Below the pieces are notes generated by a model. That model was not told the origin of the DNA and made no database searches. It worked only from the letters and a program-made list of their open reading frames with translations. A stretch of 64,000 bases of DNA from Bradyrhizobium sp. RD5-C2 (GTDB taxonomy: Bacteria; Pseudomonadota; Alphaproteobacteria; Rhizobiales; Xanthobacteraceae), in NCBI RefSeq assembly GCF_019972155.1, contig NZ_BOVL01000021.1, positions 46,001 to 110,000 on the forward strand. Direction: 5' to 3'. Every line of letters begins with the position of its first letter. Within the stretch, counting starts at the first letter, position 1. The position numbers were made by a program, and so were the translations under genes. Positions 1 to 8,692 of the stretch are shown here, piece after piece.

Positions 1-628
1 TCTGGGCACGAAGGCGAATCCGGCTCTGGAGGACGGTCGAGCCGTCGTGGATATTGATGCCTGAGTTTCGGTCGGCATCGGCATCGAGGACACTCGCCAT
101 CTGAACCGAAGCTTCGTTGGTAAACTCGAAGAAACTCTGGCTCGTCAACGACGCGGTCGGCCGCATCGCGGTGAAATACGAGAAGTTGTCTCGCGCCAGT
201 GAGAGCGATCTGGGAATCAGGAGCGACTTTTGCGTAGCCGCGAAAGTGCCGTCGACGATGATCGGCATGATGCCGTTGAGCAATGACGTAACCGAGAAGT
301 CCGGTTGGTTTGCCGCGGTCGGTTGAGTGAGGTCATGACCGTTGCCGCTCTGGTCGTAGAGGATTGAATAGGTAAGTGACGAGCCATTCGCGAACTTCAG
401 CGCTGCGTTGTAGTCAGGAACGCCGTTCCTGAAGCGAATATCGAACGACGCGCGATCAGAGGCTCGTACCACACGGGCAAAATTGCCATTCCATGAAGAC
501 AGTCGCACGGCGGAAAAAACCGCCTCTGGCGCGCCGGGTAGTACCAGTTCGTGCTTGCCGACCTCATCCGAATGGGCCGGGGCGGCAATCAATGAAAACA
601 CCGCAATTGCAAGAATGGTGCGCTTCAT
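1..628 (-). CDS. Secreted arabinofuranosidase-B-like protein, 3' end outside window
   Basis: The minus-strand frame starts at ATG 628-626 and stays open through the left edge, giving about 209 residues. It opens with a signal peptide (MKRTILAIAVFSLIAAPAHS, cleavage likely after AHS). The segment YDQSGNGHDLTQPTAANQ (about residues 95-112) resembles the signature of the alpha-L-arabinofuranosidase B catalytic domain (GH54) and of related concanavalin-like sugar-binding folds. The body is rich in beta-type sequence. The catalytic residues would lie beyond the edge, so activity cannot be judged. It sits next to an exopolysaccharide locus and could trim or bind the secreted polymer; that role is inference. 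Confidence 0.6.
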   Translation of the reverse strand, partial: MKRTILAIAVFSLIAAPAHSDEVGKHELVLPGAPEAVFSAVRLSSWNGNFARVVRASDRASFDIRFRNGVPDYNAALKFANGSSLTYSILYDQSGNGHDLTQPTAANQPDFSVTSLLNGIMPIIVDGTFAATQKSLLIPRSLSLARDNFSYFTAMRPTASLTSQSFFEFTNEASVQMASVLDADADRNSGINIHDGSTVLQSRIRLRAQ

Positions 629-730
629 GGCACTCCGGCTCTACGCTCATGTCGAATGGTGCAGCCCGCTTTCTCTACTAGTCAGACAAAGCGTGAAGGT
701 GGATACCGAGACGCTCCCGGCTTGCTCTCT

Positions 731-1993
731 TCAGGAGGCAATTTCGACCGGTGGCAATCCCAATTCCGACCACGCCTGCTTGCGGGCAGCAGCGTCGCCG
801 ACTGCGATAGTGAGCGCAGCCGTGGGGTTGGTGGCACGGTCCCCCAAGCTGACCGGCCCGCACATCATCATGAAGAAGTCATAGGCATTGGGCTGCTCGT
901 TTGCCATGAAGAACTGAGCATGGCCACGAAACGGGTGGCGACGGAAGGTATTCCAGTTCTTCGGATCGATGATGTCGCGGAACTTCACGTCCATGATCCT
1001 GGGGTTCCGTTGCGCTTTGCCGACACGGATGCCGTGCCCCGTGACCGGTTCAAATGGATAGAAGTTCATGACGTCTGTAACCGACTGGCAATCGACCCAA
1101 TCGATGGATGGTTCGACGGCCAACTTCTGCAAACGTTCGCGGAATGCCCGCGACACGGGCAAGAACCCGACGATGGGAAGATTGGCTCCGATCGTAAGCA
1201 GCATTGCCTTCGGCCCGCGGTGTCCTAACTCGGGATCGATTTCCAATGCGCGCGAAAGAATTTCAAGTCCAAGAAACGAGCCCGAGCTGTGACCGACTAT
1301 GATCAGTTCGTCAGCGTCGCTCTTCTTCGTAACCTCGACGAGGTGACGAGCGAATTGCTCGACGCGCTCGTCCCATTCGGGATGACGGCGATGAGCGTAG
1401 TTCCACGTGAATATCTGATCCGACATCAGATAGAGCGTATATGTTCGACCGTCCAACAGCTTGAACAATGCACCCAGCAAAATCAGGAAGACAACAATTG
1501 CCACCGGGATCGAAACAAAAAGGGACAGGCCGACGAAGTGCAATCCTCTCTCGACGACAAATGCGCCGATCAGTGACAGTACGGCTTCAATCGCGAAGAC
1601 AAGCTGGGCATAGCTGTAGAATGCGCCAAAACGCCAGCTTGCCTTCATGAATTTCAACAACGTGCCATCGAGGAGCTGTCGGCAATAGATTGCATTCGCG
1701 CTGATGACTGTACGCCAGGCCGGCCATTCCATGTTGCGCTTGATAAGGTCTTCCCAGCGCAAGAAGTCGTAATGCGTATGGGTTTGCCAGCTGCCGTCGG
1801 ACGCTTCCGCATCGGTGGTCCAGGACGAGATCGAGGAATTCGAGTGATCAGCTACGGGGCGGGTAATCTTGGTTTTGACGCCGTAGAGTGCGGCGAATTT
1901 CTGTAGCTCGGATCTGTATCTTCGATAGTGCTGCGCCAGTCCTCTCGGGTCATAACCCTGAACGTGGACAATAAGCCGCTTTTTAATATGCAC
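731..1993 (-). CDS. Membrane-anchored alpha/beta-hydrolase-like protein
   Basis: A 420-residue protein starting at GTG 1993, with a GGAG ribosome-binding site about 8 bases upstream. The N-terminal half carries a hydrophobic block at residues about 125-180, enough for two or three membrane helices. It is followed by a nucleophile elbow GHSSG at 234-238 (Ser236), preceded by a hydrophobic strand (ELIIV), as in alpha/beta hydrolases. The opening VHVQGYDPRG also fits the first strand and oxyanion region of such folds. The catalytic Asp and His are not assigned. No substrate can be named. It ends 103 bases before the start of the secreted protein at the left edge. Confidence 0.6.
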   Translation of the reverse strand: MHIKKRLIVHVQGYDPRGLAQHYRRYRSELQKFAALYGVKTKITRPVADHSNSSISSWTTDAEASDGSWQTHTHYDFLRWEDLIKRNMEWPAWRTVISANAIYCRQLLDGTLLKFMKASWRFGAFYSYAQLVFAIEAVLSLIGAFVVERGLHFVGLSLFVSIPVAIVVFLILLGALFKLLDGRTYTLYLMSDQIFTWNYAHRRHPEWDERVEQFARHLVEVTKKSDADELIIVGHSSGSFLGLEILSRALEIDPELGHRGPKAMLLTIGANLPIVGFLPVSRAFRERLQKLAVEPSIDWVDCQSVTDVMNFYPFEPVTGHGIRVGKAQRNPRIMDVKFRDIIDPKNWNTFRRHPFRGHAQFFMANEQPNAYDFFMMMCGPVSLGDRATNPTAALTIAVGDAAARKQAWSELGLPPVEIAS

Positions 1994-2504
1994 AGGGGTC
2001 TCCAGGATGATGGCCGCTTATCCTTGCCATCCGACAATGTAATGCAGTGACTCCGGCGAGAGAAGAATGCATGAGCGAGCAATGAAATACGCCGACAGAA
2101 ATACCATAGCAGAAATTCGACATCAAGTTTCTGCGGGCTGGATCGGCAATGCCCCCCTTGTGCCTGCGGACATGGTTACTGATCAAGCGAGGTGGATCCT
2201 CCGTCACATGCGGTTGGCCCGATCGCTCGCTCGATGCCCGGAACCGCACCACTCGGCACGGATCGCGTCCCCGAGCAAGGCGGCCCTTCGGCAGCCGAGC
2301 ACCGCGACGGAGACTCGAAAGTAAGGATGTTGATCACTCGGCGATTTTTTACCTACTCGGACGGGCCCCGGGCGAGTAAAGAAGGGCATTGGTGGTATGA
2401 ACTAGAGTTGCCAGTTTGATGCCGCACATATGGTCGAAGGCGGCGCCTGTCCAATCGCCGCTCGACGGCACTCTATAGATTGCACGCTTGGGCTGCTTGA
2501 AACC
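1994..2504. other. Intergenic region, no gene seen
   Basis: About 510 bases lie between two divergent genes. Short ORFs are present on both strands, but none has a ribosome-binding site, a recognisable domain or a coherent hydrophobic pattern. It probably holds the promoters of the hydrolase-like gene (minus) and the flippase-like gene (plus). I see no clear -35/-10 pair. Confidence 0.5.
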
Positions 2505-3824
2505 ATGAAGTCAATCATCATCTCGGCATCGTCCGCGAGCGCTTGTCGGATTCTCGCGATCGTGTTGAACCTTGTGGGAATACCCTTGGCGCTGGCGAAG
2601 CTGGGGCCTTCGCGCTTCGGTTTGTTGCTTGTGATTTTGAGTATCAGTTCCTGGATTGGCTTCGCCAATATCGGAATGGGGCGCGTAATCGCGAACACCG
2701 TCGCTCGGAGGAGGAGCAGTAGCAGCAGGTTCACGGTCGAATTCGTGTCCCTCGCAACGGTGCTCGCCGCTGTCATCAACCTGTTGCTCTTTCTAGTGGC
2801 GACGGGCCTGTTCTTCTTGTTCTTGTCGTTCGCGCCACTCGGCGACGTCATTGCGGCGAACTACCACGAGTTCGCCGTCACTGTCGTGATCATGTTCTTT
2901 GCACTCAGCTTATGGTTCTTTCTTTCTGTCTTCGAGGGTATTGACGCAGGCCACCATCAGCTGCACCGATTGTATTTCTTCCAGCTGATCAGCTACAGCC
3001 TTTCGCTTGCTGTTCTGCTGTTGGTGTTTCCGACCCATCCGTCGATTACGTTCGCTGCGTATCTGCTTAATCTGGGCTTCTTGCTGGGATCGGTGTTCCA
3101 TGCGGTGGACGTCGTGCGACGTAACCGAAATCTTTTCTCGCTCAATTTCGGCTGGCGATGGAGGACGATCAGGCTCCTAACGTTGAGTTCTCTCGATTTC
3201 ACGATCATTAGCCTGGGGCTCGGCGTCATCTTTCAGCTCGCGACCGGTCTATTTGGATTCATCGATGGACCCGAGGCCGTCGTCGAACTGGGAATATTCA
3301 TGCGGTTGATGCAGTCCTACGGCTCGCTCGTCATCGCTTTCACCTTCCCGCTATCCAATCTCGTCGCGTTTGAACTCAAGAGACGTGACGTCGCGTCGGT
3401 CGTCCGCACCGTTCGTCTGAGCGGGATCATGCTGTTGAGCGGGTCAATGGTGGGGGGGGCCGGCTTTCTGATTTTGGGCGCGCCGATCTTGTCCTTTTGG
3501 CTGAAATCCGCGATTCACCTCGATCGTCTCTTCCTGGTCGGCGGATCCCTTCTGATCGTTCTTGGCGCGCTGCATTTTTTCCTCGCCGCATTGATGACCG
3601 GCGCGGCGAACATCCGCACGGCGTCACGTATTCACATCTTGGAAGCTGTTGCATTCTTGCCGTTAGCGTTTTTACTGTTTCGGGCTCTGGAACAGGGCGG
3701 CATTCTGCTGGCGATGGACATCGTGCTCGGAGCCGGGGTCTTGGCAATGCTTGGGCAGCTGCGGAAGCATTCTGTTCTGGGTAGGGTCTTCGCGGTTCGG
3801 TTAGCTTATGCGCCAATCACATAA
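2505..3824 (+). CDS. Wzx-like polysaccharide flippase (MATE/MOP superfamily)
   Basis: The product is 439 residues with about twelve hydrophobic segments spread over its length, the pattern of oligosaccharide flippases that move undecaprenyl-linked repeat units across the inner membrane. I chose ATG 2505 because the protein then begins MKSIIISASSASACRILAIV, a typical first helix of this family. The longer reading from 2430 adds a polar leader with no similarity to a helix. The neighbouring polymer export genes support the role. Loop residues diverge enough that the substrate cannot be inferred. An alternative is another MATE-type transporter. Confidence 0.75.
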   Translation: MKSIIISASSASACRILAIVLNLVGIPLALAKLGPSRFGLLLVILSISSWIGFANIGMGRVIANTVARRRSSSSRFTVEFVSLATVLAAVINLLLFLVATGLFFLFLSFAPLGDVIAANYHEFAVTVVIMFFALSLWFFLSVFEGIDAGHHQLHRLYFFQLISYSLSLAVLLLVFPTHPSITFAAYLLNLGFLLGSVFHAVDVVRRNRNLFSLNFGWRWRTIRLLTLSSLDFTIISLGLGVIFQLATGLFGFIDGPEAVVELGIFMRLMQSYGSLVIAFTFPLSNLVAFELKRRDVASVVRTVRLSGIMLLSGSMVGGAGFLILGAPILSFWLKSAIHLDRLFLVGGSLLIVLGALHFFLAALMTGAANIRTASRIHILEAVAFLPLAFLLFRALEQGGILLAMDIVLGAGVLAMLGQLRKHSVLGRVFAVRLAYAPIT

Positions 3825-3979
3825 GTGGCTTGAGACGCCGCCGGCGTTCTCGCGCTTGGCGCTGCTTTTGCGGTCGTGGGCGAGCTATCGGGCATACGGC
3901 CAAGGGCTGAGGATCCACTTGGTCCGAGGTATGAAGAAAGCCTTACAGGCGACAGGGTAATGTCGAACTGCGACTTTTG

Positions 3980-4663
3980 ATGGGTTTCGAAATGTTGAAG
4001 GCGTTTTTCCAGCTGCTGTGCGTCGCGCTTCCATGGCCAATTCGCCGGCGGCTGCTCAACAGCGTGCTTGGCTTCTCGATCGATCCTGACGCTCGTGTCG
4101 GCCTGTCTGTGATACTTGCAGATGAACTGGTGATGGCACCGAAGGCCTCGATTGGCCACTTCAACTACGTCGGAAGCCTCGATCGACTGCAACTCGGGGG
4201 CGATGCCCTGATCGGAAATTTCAACTGGATTACCGGCATATCGAGCAGGTCCAACTCACGATACTATCGTAGGAAGCCAAATCGGCGCTCAGAGCTGATT
4301 ATGGGAGAATCCAGCAGCCTGATTCATCGTCACTATATCGATTGCACTGACAGGATCGAATTCGGGCGATTTTCGGTGCTCGCGGGGGTACGAAGCCAGC
4401 TGGTTACGCATGGCGTGAATCCTATTTCTTGCCGGCAATCCTGTTCACCGATCAGGATCGGGGCCTATACGATGATTGGTACCGGCGTGATTATCCTGAA
4501 GGGAGTTCAGATTCCAGATTTTAGCGTCGTCATGGCAGGCGCTGTGGTCTCGCATGTGAGCGCTGAGCAATACTCAATGTTCGGCGGGAATCCGGCCGTT
4601 CGTATCCGTGAGATACCGAAGACTGCCCGAATATTCGCGCGAACGGTGCGGGAGATTCTTTGA
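3980..4663 (+). CDS. Hexapeptide-repeat acyltransferase (WcaF/LbetaH type)
   Basis: The product is 227 residues from ATG 3980; a TTG immediately upstream is a less likely start. The C-terminal half has the imperfect hexapeptide pattern of a left-handed beta helix (for example IGAYTMIGTGVIILKGV and FSVVMAGAVVS near residues 165-195) and the late segment FGGNPAVRI, typical of sugar O-acetyltransferases. Such enzymes transfer acetyl from acetyl-CoA to sugars of surface polysaccharides. The gene lies 155 bases after the flippase on the same strand, so the two may be co-transcribed. The acceptor sugar is unknown. Confidence 0.75.
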   Translation: MGFEMLKAFFQLLCVALPWPIRRRLLNSVLGFSIDPDARVGLSVILADELVMAPKASIGHFNYVGSLDRLQLGGDALIGNFNWITGISSRSNSRYYRRKPNRRSELIMGESSSLIHRHYIDCTDRIEFGRFSVLAGVRSQLVTHGVNPISCRQSCSPIRIGAYTMIGTGVIILKGVQIPDFSVVMAGAVVSHVSAEQYSMFGGNPAVRIREIPKTARIFARTVREIL

Positions 4664-4889
4664 CCGCCGTCGACGGAGGCGCAGGGCGATGTGTCTGTGA
4701 CGATATCTGCTTCGTCTCCCTCATGGAATTGTTCGGGCCTTGCCGGCGAGGCGCGAACTGCGAGCGGCAGGATCTAGTCCGCCTTTGAGGCGGCTCATTG
4801 CGTCGGCGACGCTGATCACCGATATCTATGGCCACTCTAGGATCCGGTAGACTGCTGGTTTCCCACTCAAGCCGATTCCTCCCGGCGTA

Positions 4890-5648
4890 TCAGCGTACGA
4901 CCACCGACGTTCCCGGGATATGCGGATCGATGCCCTTGCGCGCGAGCTGAACTGCAAACAGCTGACGATTCTTGAGCGGGATCGTTTCCAGGCGTCTGAC
5001 AATCAAATCTTGGTAGGGCTGCGCCGCACCGAGGAAGACTGTGATGGCCTCCGCATAGAGCTCGGTCCGCACCAGCAGGCAGAACTCGTCGAGCACCCTG
5101 GATTGAAGTGCTTCGGAAAGGGCTGGAAAGATGGCGAAGGCGGCGCGGTTTCTGGGAATGGCAAGCCAGCCCTCGTTGGGTCCGACCTGGTAAGACATGT
5201 CCAGGTAGCGGATGTATTCCTGCCTAAGACCTGCCCGGAGGCTTTCGACCTGGAAGAGCGAAAACCAGAGATACGAATCCGAAGGCAAGCATGACAACGC
5301 GGCCAAGAGAGAGCGCCGACTGCGTTCGAGGTCGGCGTCGATTGCCGGCGAGGCGTCCAACCTGCCTCTGACGATAGCCAGATCGACGACCGATGAGTCG
5401 TGGGCAGCAGTGGCGCCGCAGGCAATCAGATTGCCGGTCTCGCGATAAAGCCGGAGCTTCTCTTCCAGCTGATCCACCGGGAAGGTCTCTCCGCGAACAA
5501 TGCGGTTCGCGAATTGCTCCAATGGCAATTGTCGCCAAAAGGTCGGCAACGTGATGGCTGACCAAGCCACCCCGCCCAGTCCCAGCAGGGTCGCAAGCAG
5601 ACACGTGATGCCAGTCGCAGCTGCACCGGTGAAATCGGCGCTCCTCAA
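4890..5648 (-). CDS. Hypothetical membrane-anchored protein of the EPS operon
   Basis: The product is 252 residues. A single N-terminal membrane helix lies at about residues 12-32 (ITCLLATLLGLGGVAWSAIT), followed by a soluble, helix-rich periplasmic part (Leu/Ala/Arg-rich; possibly TPR-like). It is the last gene of a five-gene minus-strand set and begins 4 bases after the autokinase stop, so translation is probably coupled. I do not recognise a family. Position suggests a helper of polymer export or chain control, which is inference only. Confidence 0.65.
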   Translation of the reverse strand: MRSADFTGAAATGITCLLATLLGLGGVAWSAITLPTFWRQLPLEQFANRIVRGETFPVDQLEEKLRLYRETGNLIACGATAAHDSSVVDLAIVRGRLDASPAIDADLERSRRSLLAALSCLPSDSYLWFSLFQVESLRAGLRQEYIRYLDMSYQVGPNEGWLAIPRNRAAFAIFPALSEALQSRVLDEFCLLVRTELYAEAITVFLGAAQPYQDLIVRRLETIPLKNRQLFAVQLARKGIDPHIPGTSVVVR

Positions 5649-5652
5649 CGAT

Positions 5653-7914
5653 CTAGCTCGGCTGCGAGTACTTGGGATCGTAGTAGTAGCTAGTCCCGTA
5701 TCCTTCGTATCGCTTCAAAAGATTCGTGTCGGCCTTGTTCATGATCACGCCAAGCAGATTTTCACGAACCGACCGGGCGTTCGCCAATGCTCGCTCAAGG
5801 ACATCGATATTGGTCTTGCCCCATTCGAGCACCAGGAGATAGGTGGGAATGAAGTGTCCGGTCGCGCGGACATCGATCACCGGCGCCAGCGGAGAGAGAT
5901 CGATGATGATGTAGTCATACATGTTGCTGAAGCGCTCGATGAGCGCTCGCATGCCTTCGGAGGCGAGAATCTCGCTGGTGTGTGCGATCGGGGTATGGAT
6001 CACCGCGGGCAGGAAATCCACGCCGGTTGTACTCTCCCGAAGAACGACGTCTTCGAACTTGCGTTCCCCAAGGACAACCTCGACGAGGCCGGCGGCGGCG
6101 TTTGGCGCCATCAACTTCGTGAGCGACGGATTCCGAAGATCCGCGTCGATCAAGATAACCTTGTGCCCGGACTGCGCGCTGAGCAGCGCAAGGCCCGCGG
6201 CAGTGGTCGATTTCCCCTCGCCGGGGAGCGCCGAGGAGAGGCCCACGACGCGACCGCTGCGTAGTCGACTATTGAGGTCTATCGCGGACTTTATCGAGCG
6301 GATGCCTTCGGCGTATCTGGAGAACGGCGAGCTTACCACGGCCCAGAAAGCTCCGGCCTCGGCTTGCATCTCATGCGGTGACAGAGGGGTGTCGTTGGGC
6401 TGGTGAGCGGGCGCCGGAAGAACAGGAAGGGTTGCGAGGCAATCAGCTCCCAGCAACCGCTCGATCTGATCGCTGGTGCGTACCACGCGATCGGACAGGT
6501 CCCTCATAAGGCCGATGCCGAAGCCCAGCATCAGGCCGCCGGCGCACGCCATCGAGAGAACGAGAATGGTCTTGGGACTGCTGCGCTTGGAGGGCCGGTC
6601 CGCGCTCGATATGATGCGGGCCTCCGTGATCGGGAACGATTGCTGCTGAATGGATTCAGTATAGCGCTGCAGGAAGGTCTCGTACATCGAACGGTAGGTC
6701 TGGGAGTTGCTCTCCAGCTCCTTCAGCTGGACCTGGGCCTGGCCACCGATTTGAGAGCGGGTGACCGCGGCCTCCAGCGCGCGTTGCGCCTCATCCTCGC
6801 GCTGCTTGGCGATCTCGTAGTCGCTCTTGTAGGTTTCCGCGAGGCGGCCAAGCTCTGCGGTAATCGACTTGGCGATTTCACGCATCTGGTTGCGCAGGTT
6901 GACTGCCGCCAGATGGTTCGACCCGTACTTCGCAGAAAGGTCGGCCTCCCGATTGGCGATCTCCAGATATTGGGATCTCAGCTTGCTTACGACGTCGCTT
7001 CGCAGGGTATCCGTTACCGTTGCGTCGCGAACGTCCGATTTCATGACCTGCTCGATGCGATCGAGGCGTGCACGCGCGTCCGCGGTGACCGTCCGTGCTG
7101 CGAGCAGCTGGCTGTTGAGCTCTGCGACCTGCTGTTCGGAAATCGACCGTCCGCCGGCATCGACGATGTTGTTCTTGCTCTTGAAGTCGACGATCGAGCG
7201 ATCGGCGGAGATCGCCTGCTGCTTCAGCTCCTGGATGCGACTGGAAAGCCAGTCGCCCGCACGGCGGGCCGACTGATACTTGGCGTCGAGCTGATCGGTG
7301 ATGTAGGCCTCGGCGACGGCATTGGCCACCTGGGCAGCCCGCCCCGGCAAGGCAGAGCGATACGATATCTCGATCACGTAGGTAACGCCTACGCGCTTCG
7401 CCGAGAGATTGTTCGAGAATTCGCGCAAGGCGCGGCGCTCAATCTCGTCCTGGGACTCATCGCCGGGTTCGAACAGCTGGTAGAAATAGTAGAGGAGATT
7501 GCCGACGAAACCTCCGCCATAACGGGCGAATTCGGGCTCTTGCGCCAGATGCAGGTCGCGGATCACCGATCGCGCAATGTTGTCGGACTTGATCAGCTCG
7601 AGCTGACTGTCCACGGCAGGCGAGTCCACGGGGACTTCTGTAAAGAGGGAATTCTGGGACGAGTAGGGCTGAAGCTTTCGCGTGTCGATGATGATCGTCG
7701 CCTGCGCGGTATAGGTCGATCGGGTTATCACGAGATAAGCTGCACCCAAGGCGAGGGTGATCAGCATCGTGACCAGAAAGATCGGATACTGGCGGCGAAC
7801 GAAACCGAGGGTGGCCGCAAACATCTGATCGGGCGACACGTAGTCCGCGCGTTCGATCTCGCGTTCCTCGGGCTTCAGGAGCTGGAGCATTTTGGGATCA
7901 TTGTGATGCGGCAA
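5653..7914 (-). CDS. Polysaccharide co-polymerase / tyrosine autokinase (Wzc/ExoP type)
   Basis: The product is 753 residues with the full Wzc layout: a Wzz domain beginning with a membrane helix at about 44-64; a long periplasmic coiled-coil region (about 220-410); a second helix at about 448-470; and a cytoplasmic BY-kinase. Kinase motifs are Walker A (LPGEGKST, about 563-570), Walker A' (ILIDADLR, about 587-594) and Walker B (YIIIDLSPL, about 668-676). The C-terminus has a tyrosine cluster (YEGYGTSYYYDPKY), the usual autophosphorylation site. These proteins control polymer length and gate the outer-membrane exporter by cycling phosphorylation. The Wza-type partner is encoded three genes upstream. 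Confidence 0.95.
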   Translation of the reverse strand: MPHHNDPKMLQLLKPEEREIERADYVSPDQMFAATLGFVRRQYPIFLVTMLITLALGAAYLVITRSTYTAQATIIIDTRKLQPYSSQNSLFTEVPVDSPAVDSQLELIKSDNIARSVIRDLHLAQEPEFARYGGGFVGNLLYYFYQLFEPGDESQDEIERRALREFSNNLSAKRVGVTYVIEISYRSALPGRAAQVANAVAEAYITDQLDAKYQSARRAGDWLSSRIQELKQQAISADRSIVDFKSKNNIVDAGGRSISEQQVAELNSQLLAARTVTADARARLDRIEQVMKSDVRDATVTDTLRSDVVSKLRSQYLEIANREADLSAKYGSNHLAAVNLRNQMREIAKSITAELGRLAETYKSDYEIAKQREDEAQRALEAAVTRSQIGGQAQVQLKELESNSQTYRSMYETFLQRYTESIQQQSFPITEARIISSADRPSKRSSPKTILVLSMACAGGLMLGFGIGLMRDLSDRVVRTSDQIERLLGADCLATLPVLPAPAHQPNDTPLSPHEMQAEAGAFWAVVSSPFSRYAEGIRSIKSAIDLNSRLRSGRVVGLSSALPGEGKSTTAAGLALLSAQSGHKVILIDADLRNPSLTKLMAPNAAAGLVEVVLGERKFEDVVLRESTTGVDFLPAVIHTPIAHTSEILASEGMRALIERFSNMYDYIIIDLSPLAPVIDVRATGHFIPTYLLVLEWGKTNIDVLERALANARSVRENLLGVIMNKADTNLLKRYEGYGTSYYYDPKYSQPS

Positions 7915-8002
7915 GCCAAAACGGCCGCCTGTTTCGCAAGCAGTCGCTCACTCCGGCCTGGGCCGGTAATGTAGCCAATGCCGGATTTCCCCGGCATTGC
8001 TC

Positions 8003-8632
8003 TCACGGGCTTACTGAACTCGAAACGGTGCCGGAATTCGTGAACGTATTGCCCAAGCCGGTCACGTTCGACGTGTAGCTGAACATCGGCGTGTTGGTGC
8101 CGTTTCCGCCGATCTGCTGCGGAGCACCGCCCCCGCCTCCGCCGAACTGAAGCGGATTGGTCTGACCGCCGCCAGCACCGCCACCACCACCACCGCCGCC
8201 TCCGGCGCCGATCGGTCGGTCGCCAGCGCCTGCGGCAAAGGCCAGAACGACGTCCTGATCCTTGGTGTTGAGAATCGCCTGCTGGATTTCCGTGGCAAGA
8301 CCGGGGTTGCTTCGGACGATGACCTTGGCAGCCTGCGCCAGGCCGGCGCCGATTGCCGCCTTCTGGTCCTTGTTGGCATTCGCGATCAAATTGATGATCG
8401 GCTGAAGTGTTGCTGGGTCACCCGAGACGAGTTCGCGAACGGCGCTGACGAGCTCGGCGCCACCGGTGGGATTCTTGGCTAGAAGCTCTGCCGGGTTGCT
8501 CAGGAATTGAGCAGTGGCTTGCGGCGAACGCTGGGCCGACGCGGGTGTCGGGACCTGAGTGGCTACGCACATTGCGAGAATTGCCAACGCTGCAACGCCA
8601 GTGATTTGTTGCTTAAAAGCGATTCGGAACAT
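8003..8632 (-). CDS. Secreted Gly-rich hypothetical protein of the EPS operon
   Basis: The product is 209 residues from ATG 8632, preceded by GGAAGGG; a longer reading from 8674 lacks this site. A signal peptide ends near PTPASA. The mature part has Ala/Asn-rich helices (residues about 45-125) and then a low-complexity tract of consecutive glycines (about 145-160) and a Gly/Asn/Thr-rich tail. Helical head plus Gly-rich tail suggests a structural or surface-attached protein. It sits between the ligase and autokinase genes and probably belongs to their transcript. No catalytic motif is seen. Confidence 0.65.
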   Translation of the reverse strand: MFRIAFKQQITGVAALAILAMCVATQVPTPASAQRSPQATAQFLSNPAELLAKNPTGGAELVSAVRELVSGDPATLQPIINLIANANKDQKAAIGAGLAQAAKVIVRSNPGLATEIQQAILNTKDQDVVLAFAAGAGDRPIGAGGGGGGGGGAGGGQTNPLQFGGGGGGAPQQIGGNGTNTPMFSYTSNVTGLGNTFTNSGTVSSSVSP

Positions 8633-8692
8633 ACCGTGAACCCTTCCAAAAATATAACGATATCTTAACCGCATAGCGCCGCAACATCAACG

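Noticed and set aside
6403..7974. A 523-residue plus-strand frame opposite the autokinase.
   Set aside because: Antisense shadow; the minus strand encodes a complete Wzc-like protein with all kinase motifs.
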